Assembly (NCBI RefSeq): GCF_030253575.1
Contig: NC_080566.1
Location: forward strand, 16,338,501-16,402,500
Direction: 5' to 3'
DNA length: 64,000 nucleotides
DNA from: Rhododendron vialii
Taxonomy: Eukaryota; Streptophyta; Magnoliopsida; Ericales; Ericaceae
The stretch's first letter is position 1, and every line of letters begins with the position of its first letter. The position numbers and the translations under genes were made by a program. The notes beneath the pieces were generated by a model. That model was not told the origin of the DNA. It saw nothing but the letters and a program-made list of their open reading frames with translations, and made no database searches. Positions 59,220-64,000 of this stretch are shown piece by piece.

Positions 59220-60284
59220 TGGTAAGGAATTTTCAAGTGGTATCTCTATTGAGGGTTCTTGTGGTGTTTCTGTTGACAGTTGTCCTTCCTGTACTACTTG
59301 AACCTCAAACAACTGAGTGCCTTTCAGGGTGTCTACGCGAACCAGTCTTCGGAGTGGACGAAACCAATTGGGTACAGCTTCTTCTTGCGAACGACCAATG
59401 TTTCAGAACTGGCAACAAAGCAGAAAGAGAAAACTTTCAACTCATCACGAATACTCGCCCTACCCTTCCTCGTGCCTCATAGAAATTAGGCCTAAGACCT
59501 ACCGCGATCCGGACCTCGCCTAAGGTGTTTCTACAGAAGATTTCCAACAATCCGGCTAGGTGTTGTAAGGCAGGTTAAATTCCGAATGCTTCAGAATCAG
59601 AGCCAATCTCCTTAACTTGACTATCCGAGGCAGAGCAATATGACCGCTAGAATCCAGATACGCACACACTTAAGGCCAATCCTGGATCAAGGGAGTCGTT
59701 CGGGCACGGCAAACACTAGAGGTATCTCAAACTCCATAGATTTAGAGTCTCCTAAACTGACCGAGTATTAAGGGAGTCCTATCCTTTAACCTGCACGATG
59801 CAATGATGCATTAAATTGCATTAATGATATGCATGTACAGAAAAGAGAAGTACATAAACATGATATATCACATAAGTCCTAACCACGGGTTCCTGTCTTA
59901 GTTGGATGGTTCTACAGTTATGTACAAGTGCAAAGGCTGGTTTGGGTCTCAACAGGGTTCCCCGGACAAGAGTCAAGTAGTACTTCTCATTGTCAAGTGT
60001 ATTGCAAGACAGTGGTCGAACAGTACGATGGCTCATCATCGTCGAGGGTTGCAAGGCATCCCGGGATAGCTTGTCACCGGTAAATCGGGCAATATTGCCA
60101 AAACACACTGGCGGGGCTTGTGTGGTGCAGAGTGTACAGGATAAAAGAGTTTTATTTTCCAAAAGATATTAAAATTTCCCCTTTGAAAATGTCTTTCAAG
60201 CTTGGCTCTTGAAAATTATTCAATTCTTTGAAAAAAAAAATTCCAAAGTTTCGAATAATAGAATCTCCCCAACAGAGTCGCCAC
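59220..60284 (-). other. Tat-E2 leader with primer binding site (60266-60283)
   Basis: On the minus strand TGGCGACTCTGTTGGGGA begins one base after the LTR end, the same site as in Tat-E1 with two differences. The leader has no gene; it shares blocks with Tat-E1 and, at about 59697-59760, a 60-base block with Athila-E3. Confidence 0.82.
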
Positions 60285-60690
60285 TGTGGCTACCAGACCG
60301 GCGGGTGCTCGAAGAGTCGCCACCAAGATTTTTGAGATGGATGATCCAAGAAACCGAGAACTCGTTTGGAAAAAGACTTTTGGTCTAGCGAAAACGTCAA
60401 GACTTTGGGTCCGGGAGCCACGTTACGAATGGAGAAGAGTTTGTTAAGAAAAAGTACCCCTTTCACCTGGTAAATCGGTCTCTACTAAGCATTTTCAAAA
60501 GGAGCAATTTTAAATATCTTTTAGAAAATCAAATTCTTTAATAAAGCAAGTAAGAGGGGAAGGGACACGGGGAATATATCACATTGGCGTGTACATGGTG
60601 CTTACTGTACATGAATGATAAGAATGATGCCAGGAAGAAAAGAAGAAGGAAAAAGAAAAAGAAAAAGGAACTACTCAACAAACTGCTTGG

Positions 60691-61148
60691 ACTACGGCCA
60701 CCCATCATACGGCATACCACAATGCCGCGCATGGCATCACACTACGCCGTGCGGGGTACTCGTTTTATTACTAGACTGTCATCAGCATCCAGAACATCGC
60801 CCGGCATAATTTAAACCTCGTGCGCCATTTTTCAAAAACATCAGAAGATGTACAAACACTGGATTGTCTCGGAACAGTACCATTTCTTCAAGCCTTGAAC
60901 ATAAAACAACTTTTGACATATTTAATCGCTTGAGATGATTAAGAAAACCTTGTTTATAAGATAAAACATGGCTTGTAGACATGGTCTTGTTCTGATAGCG
61001 CTAATGACAGACATATCAACAACGAAAACAAGCTTAACGAAGGATGGTCATGATCCAGACAGTTTGAACAAGAAAGTAGCTGCTAACAAAAGGCCACTTC
61101 GAACATACAATGTCGTGCAACGGATCAAAGCGCCACACGGCATGGTAT
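60691..61148. promoter_or_regulatory. Family-C motif copies in the transcribed part of the Tat-E2 LTR
   Basis: Copies include ACTACGGCCACCC, CATACGGCATACC, AATGCCGCGCATGGCAT and ACTACGCCGTGCGGGGTA at 60691-60760, decayed copies near 60790-60830, and GTCGTGCAACGG with GCGCCACACGGCATGG at 61098-61148. Confidence 0.65.
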
Positions 61149-61423
61149 CTTCAGCATAGTGGCTGTTTTATTTTCTGGAAATGATTTTTAAGTCAAAACT
61201 TAACCAAAAGGGGTTAAGCCTAACGGCAGGAAAGCCCCCTCAGGGCCAGGACAGAGCCTGACCCAACAAAACTTGGTTTTTACCTTTGATCTTGAGCTTG
61301 AATGGGGATGGATGATGAGAAATGATAGCGGATGAATGATGTGGGTGGACGAGATCGGATGAGAAAAGATAGGTGTGGGTGTGAGTGGTAGTTGGGTATT
61401 TTGGTGGATGAGATCTCAAAGTT

Positions 61424-62725
61424 AGGGGTTGTTTGATATCCCATATTCAGCACTTAAAACTGAAATAATTAAGTAATAAGTGATTAAGTAGGTTTGATAA
61501 CCACATTTTATGTTACTTAACCGATTAAGTGCCACTTAAAATGTAGTGTAAAAAGTTGATAAAAATTAAGTAGTTTTGAACTACTTAATTTTGACTGAAT
61601 TCTTATATGTTTGCACTCAACCACCACCACCACCACCAATCCTCCACCACCATCGTCACTCAACCACCACCACCACAAACGCCACCACTTCCACCACCAA
61701 AACCGCCACCACTCCCATCACCACTCCACCACCACCATCACTACTCCACTACCACGTTATCACCACCACAACCATCACTATTCCACTACAACGCTACCAC
61801 CACCACAGCCATTACCACCACAACCACCATCACTCCACAACCACCACCACTACTCCACTACAACCACCATGACCATTACCACCAACACTACTCCATTCCA
61901 CTCCACCCCCACCACCATCACTTCACCACCACGCTACCACCACCACAACCATTACCACTCACCACTAGTCCACACCACCATCACCGCCATCACTCTGCCG
62001 CCACCACCATTACCACATCACCCCTACCACCACAACGCCACCATTGCACCACCACCACCACAACCGCCACCACTCTCTCCTCCATTCCACCACCACCACA
62101 ATCACTACCACGCTAACCACCATCACAACCATCACTATTCCACTACCACCACTACCACGCTACCACCACCATAACCACCATCACTCCACCAACACCGCCG
62201 CCGTCGCCGCCACCACCACCACTCTACTACCACCACCATAACGCTACCATTACCACAACCATTACCACCACCACTACTCCACTCCACTCCACGCCACGCA
62301 CCCCCACCACCATCACTTCACCACCGCCACCACAATGCTACCACCACCACAACTATTACCACCCACCACTACTCCACTCCACCACCACCATTGCCACCGC
62401 CGCCACCACCACCATTACCACAACACCCGTACCACTACTACCACGCCACCGCCACCGCCACCACTATAACGTCACCATTGCACCACCATCATTCCACCGT
62501 CACTATCACACCACCATCCCACCATCACCCTCACCACTACCATTCCATCACCACCACCACCACTACAATCACCAAAACTAAAGAAAATTAGAACTAAAAT
62601 TAATTCATTAATTTTAATGCAGTGCTTAATATGTTTATCAAACAGTTCTTCATCTTAAAAAATTCAGCATTCAACTTTCAGTACTTAACTTTTCAGCTTT
62701 CAGTTTCAGTTTTATCAAAGACTAA
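61424..62725. mobile_element. Candidate MITE carrying a CCA-rich array (array 61614-62575)
   Basis: Flanks of the array are AT-rich and resemble each other in inverse: left GGGGTTGTTTGATA with AGCACTTAAAACTGAAA, right (reversed) CTTTGATAAAACTGAAA with AAGCACTGCATT. The inverted ends are inexact and I cannot fix a target duplication. Between them lies nearly 1 kb of CCA/CAC trinucleotides broken by CTACTCCA, CATTACC and ACGCTACC interruptions. Long His- or Pro/Thr-rich frames here are artefacts of the repeat. Confidence 0.55.
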
Positions 62726-62905
62726 CTTTGATGGTGAGGAGAAAAATGTAGTAAAGTACTTAAAGAATGTCTTTTGGGAATAACATTCTCAAGGCTCGGG
62801 AGTAGTGAGTGGATGTAAAGGCAAGAAGAGAGAAAAAGGTTATGAAGCAAGGCCTGAGCCCTTTCTTTAGAGAGCTTGGGACTATTTTCTCTTGAGTGGA
62901 GGGGT

Positions 62906-62915
62906 GTATTTATAG
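62906..62915 (-). promoter_or_regulatory. TATA box of the Tat-E2 LTR
   Basis: The minus strand reads CTATAAATAC followed by ACCCC, identical to the Tat-E1 LTR box. Confidence 0.7.
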
Positions 62916-63061
62916 GCAAAAGCCAAGGATTTTGAATTCAAATAGGGGAGGTGTTTTTCCAGGCGAGTTAGAAGTGCCTTTTTTAGCTAAGTCATTTTGT
63001 AGCTGTGGCTTAAGTGAGCATGGTTGACAGCTTTCTGAGCCAGCCAGAACTTTACTTGAAA

Positions 63062-63150
63062 TGTTGTGCGGTTAACCTCATTACCTCGTACGTCGTAATA
63101 ATTTTTTACTACGCTGTGCGGTGTAAAAGTGTTATGCGCGGTATTCTAAG
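63062..63150. promoter_or_regulatory. Family-C motif cluster upstream of the Tat-E2 LTR TATA box
   Basis: ATGTTGTGCGGTTA, CTCGTACGTCGTA, CTACGCTGTGCGGTGTA and TTATGCGCGGTATT lie about 150-240 bases before the TATA box in element orientation. Confidence 0.62.
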
Positions 63151-63310
63151 TCCAGTCTAAGGTTTTTGGGTTTTTGGTTCGGGCTTTTGGTTTTATTTGA
63201 GCCTTTTGGGTTGAGGGAGTCATTCATCCAAGCTATCAAAGGTATTGTTTCCTTTATTTTATCATCAGGACATTCAAAGAATCTCCGAGGCCCAGATTGG
63301 AGTGTCTACA

Positions 63311-63579
63311 CACTCGTAAATAGATAAGGAATAGGAGGTGAGCCCATCCCCTGAAAGTCAGAAACCTAATTGCAAGTGCGTATAAGGAACTCAACCGAAA
63401 AAGCAAAGATACAAGACAGTTTTAAATCATTGTCCGAACATGTGCCACATGCTTATCCTATCTTCAAAGAGTAGTGTAACATCGCATCCTATATAACAAG
63501 AATTAGGTAACTGAATAAGATATAAACTTGACCATAATAATGGCCAGGAGTAGTTAAAAGTTCTTTTTCAACACGGAAG
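63311..63579. other. Flank of Tat-E2, unassigned
   Basis: The first five bases, CACTC, are the candidate target duplication. The rest, AT-rich, shows no gene, repeat unit or element end that I recognise. Confidence 0.4.
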
Positions 63580-64000
63580 GGTAATAGAGTAATTCCACTT
63601 TACTACGTCCACTAGACAATTGCTGACTAGAGAGGTAGTTGAAAGTTTACTTATTGAGATTTTGTAAAAAAAGTTCATTCCATGGCATACTCTCTTTGTT
63701 TTTTTCATACAAATAATTACGGTTTGTCTGTTAAGAAAATATATAGTTCCACATTGCTCATCAAATTTAATCTTGAAAAAGCCTATGGTCAATAGACTTG
63801 AATAGGGCTTCATTAGAAAAGTGCTCTTTTTCTTTAATTTTTCCACACTTTGGATTGATATCATCATGTCAGTCATATCCACCTCCTCCACGTCAATCCT
63901 CCTTATTTATCGGCAGTATCACTAAGACTTTTTACCCGTCTAGGGATATTCGCCAAGGTGATCCTCTTTCATCGTACATTTTCATTTTGTGGAGTACTTG
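63580..64000 (+). pseudogene. Degenerate L1-type LINE reverse transcriptase fragment
   Basis: In shifting plus-strand frames: LLIKFNLEKAYG (near 63755), then RLE, stop, GFIRKVLFFFNF and WIDIIMSVIS, then ITKTFYPSRDIRQGDPLSS (63917-63973) followed by YIFILWS. These match the order of L1 RT motifs (LEKAYD, W, FYPSRGIRQGDPLSPYLF). Frameshifts and a stop mark it as old. It is cut by the window end. Confidence 0.78.

Larger units (their letters stand above)
11084..63310 (-). mobile_element. Tat-lineage retrotransposon Tat-E2, outermost element, interrupted by three insertions
   Basis: Minus-oriented. From right to left: 5' LTR 60285-63310, primer binding site, leader, gag, acidic ORF, protease, RT/RNase H, second RNase H, integrase ending at 51993, then the antisense DUF7745-like gene (50286-51516) and antisense PMD-B gene, which runs leftward through 48586-49053, 26052-26874 and 11084-12750. 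Its 3' LTR and the start of PMD-B must lie left of Tat-A, outside the window. The sequence after the right LTR end, CACTC at 63311-63315, is the candidate target duplication. Coding parts carry many stops and frameshifts, fitting the oldest element here. Confidence 0.85.
60285..63310 (-). repeat. 5' LTR of Tat-E2 (3026 bp)
   Basis: On the minus strand it starts TGTAGACACTCC at 63310 and ends GTAGCCACA at 60285, next to the primer binding site. It has the TATA box CTATAAATAC (62906-62915), the conserved block with GAGACCGATTTACC and CGTAACGTGGCTCCCG (60400-60486, reversed) and family-C motifs. It is longer than its relatives because of the CCA-rich insertion at about 61424-62725. The 3' partner is outside the window. 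Confidence 0.85.

Noticed and set aside
61576..62591. Long His-, Pro- and Thr-rich frames
   Set aside because: All three frames of a CCA-rich array are open; this is simple repeat, not coding.

Overview
The window is flowering-plant nuclear DNA made almost entirely of nested Ty3/Gypsy LTR retrotransposons. Plant origin follows from the element lineages (Athila, and Tat with a second archaeal-type RNase H), from GT-AG introns and from plant-only protein families (plant mobile domain; a DUF7745-like family). A large-genome eudicot is likely; I cannot name the species. I see no intact host gene. Element names used here are mine.

Layout. Tat-A (1 to about 11083, + strand, left part outside the window) has pol, then two genes on the opposite strand, then a 3' LTR. 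Tat-E2 (about 11084-63310, - strand) is the oldest element. Its 5' LTR (60285-63310), leader, gag, pol and DUF7745-like gene are continuous, but its antisense plant-mobile-domain gene (PMD-B) is cut by three insertions: Tat-A in exon 1, Athila-E3 (12751-26051, duplication AGTAT) in exon 3 and Tat-E1 (26875-48585, duplication GGCGG) in exon 5. Removing E3 and E1 with one copy of each duplication rejoins exons 3 and 5 in frame. A degenerate L1-type LINE lies beyond E2 at the right edge.

Main observation. Three clearly different Tat families share one architecture: LTR, gag, acidic ORF, protease with a G-patch-like motif, RT, RNase H, second RNase H, integrase, a conserved tail, then two genes on the opposite strand. 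The first (two exons, DUF7745-like) meets pol tail to tail. The second (six exons, all introns phase 0) encodes a plant mobile domain protein related to MAIN/MAIL1. Each family also has its own short palindromic CG-rich motif (A: GAGCGCTC core; E1: GCGTACGC or GCGTGCGC; E2: GCCGTGCGG-like). It clusters roughly 120-420 bases upstream of the start or TATA box of the LTR, the DUF7745-like gene and, where visible, the PMD gene, with further copies in the transcribed part of the LTR. I infer that these elements may carry their own trans-acting regulator with family-specific binding sites, comparable to the VANC anti-silencing system of VANDAL transposons. This is untested, and every copy here is decayed.

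Other structure: a 2622-bp tandem duplication in Athila pol with 4-bp microhomology; a 521-bp inversion across the end of the Tat-E1 5' LTR and its primer binding site; a hAT-like MITE with an 8-bp duplication inside Tat-E1; a 30-bp minisatellite in a 423-bp duplication; and a roughly 1-kb CCA-rich array in the Tat-E2 LTR. Coordinates and splice sites were read by eye.
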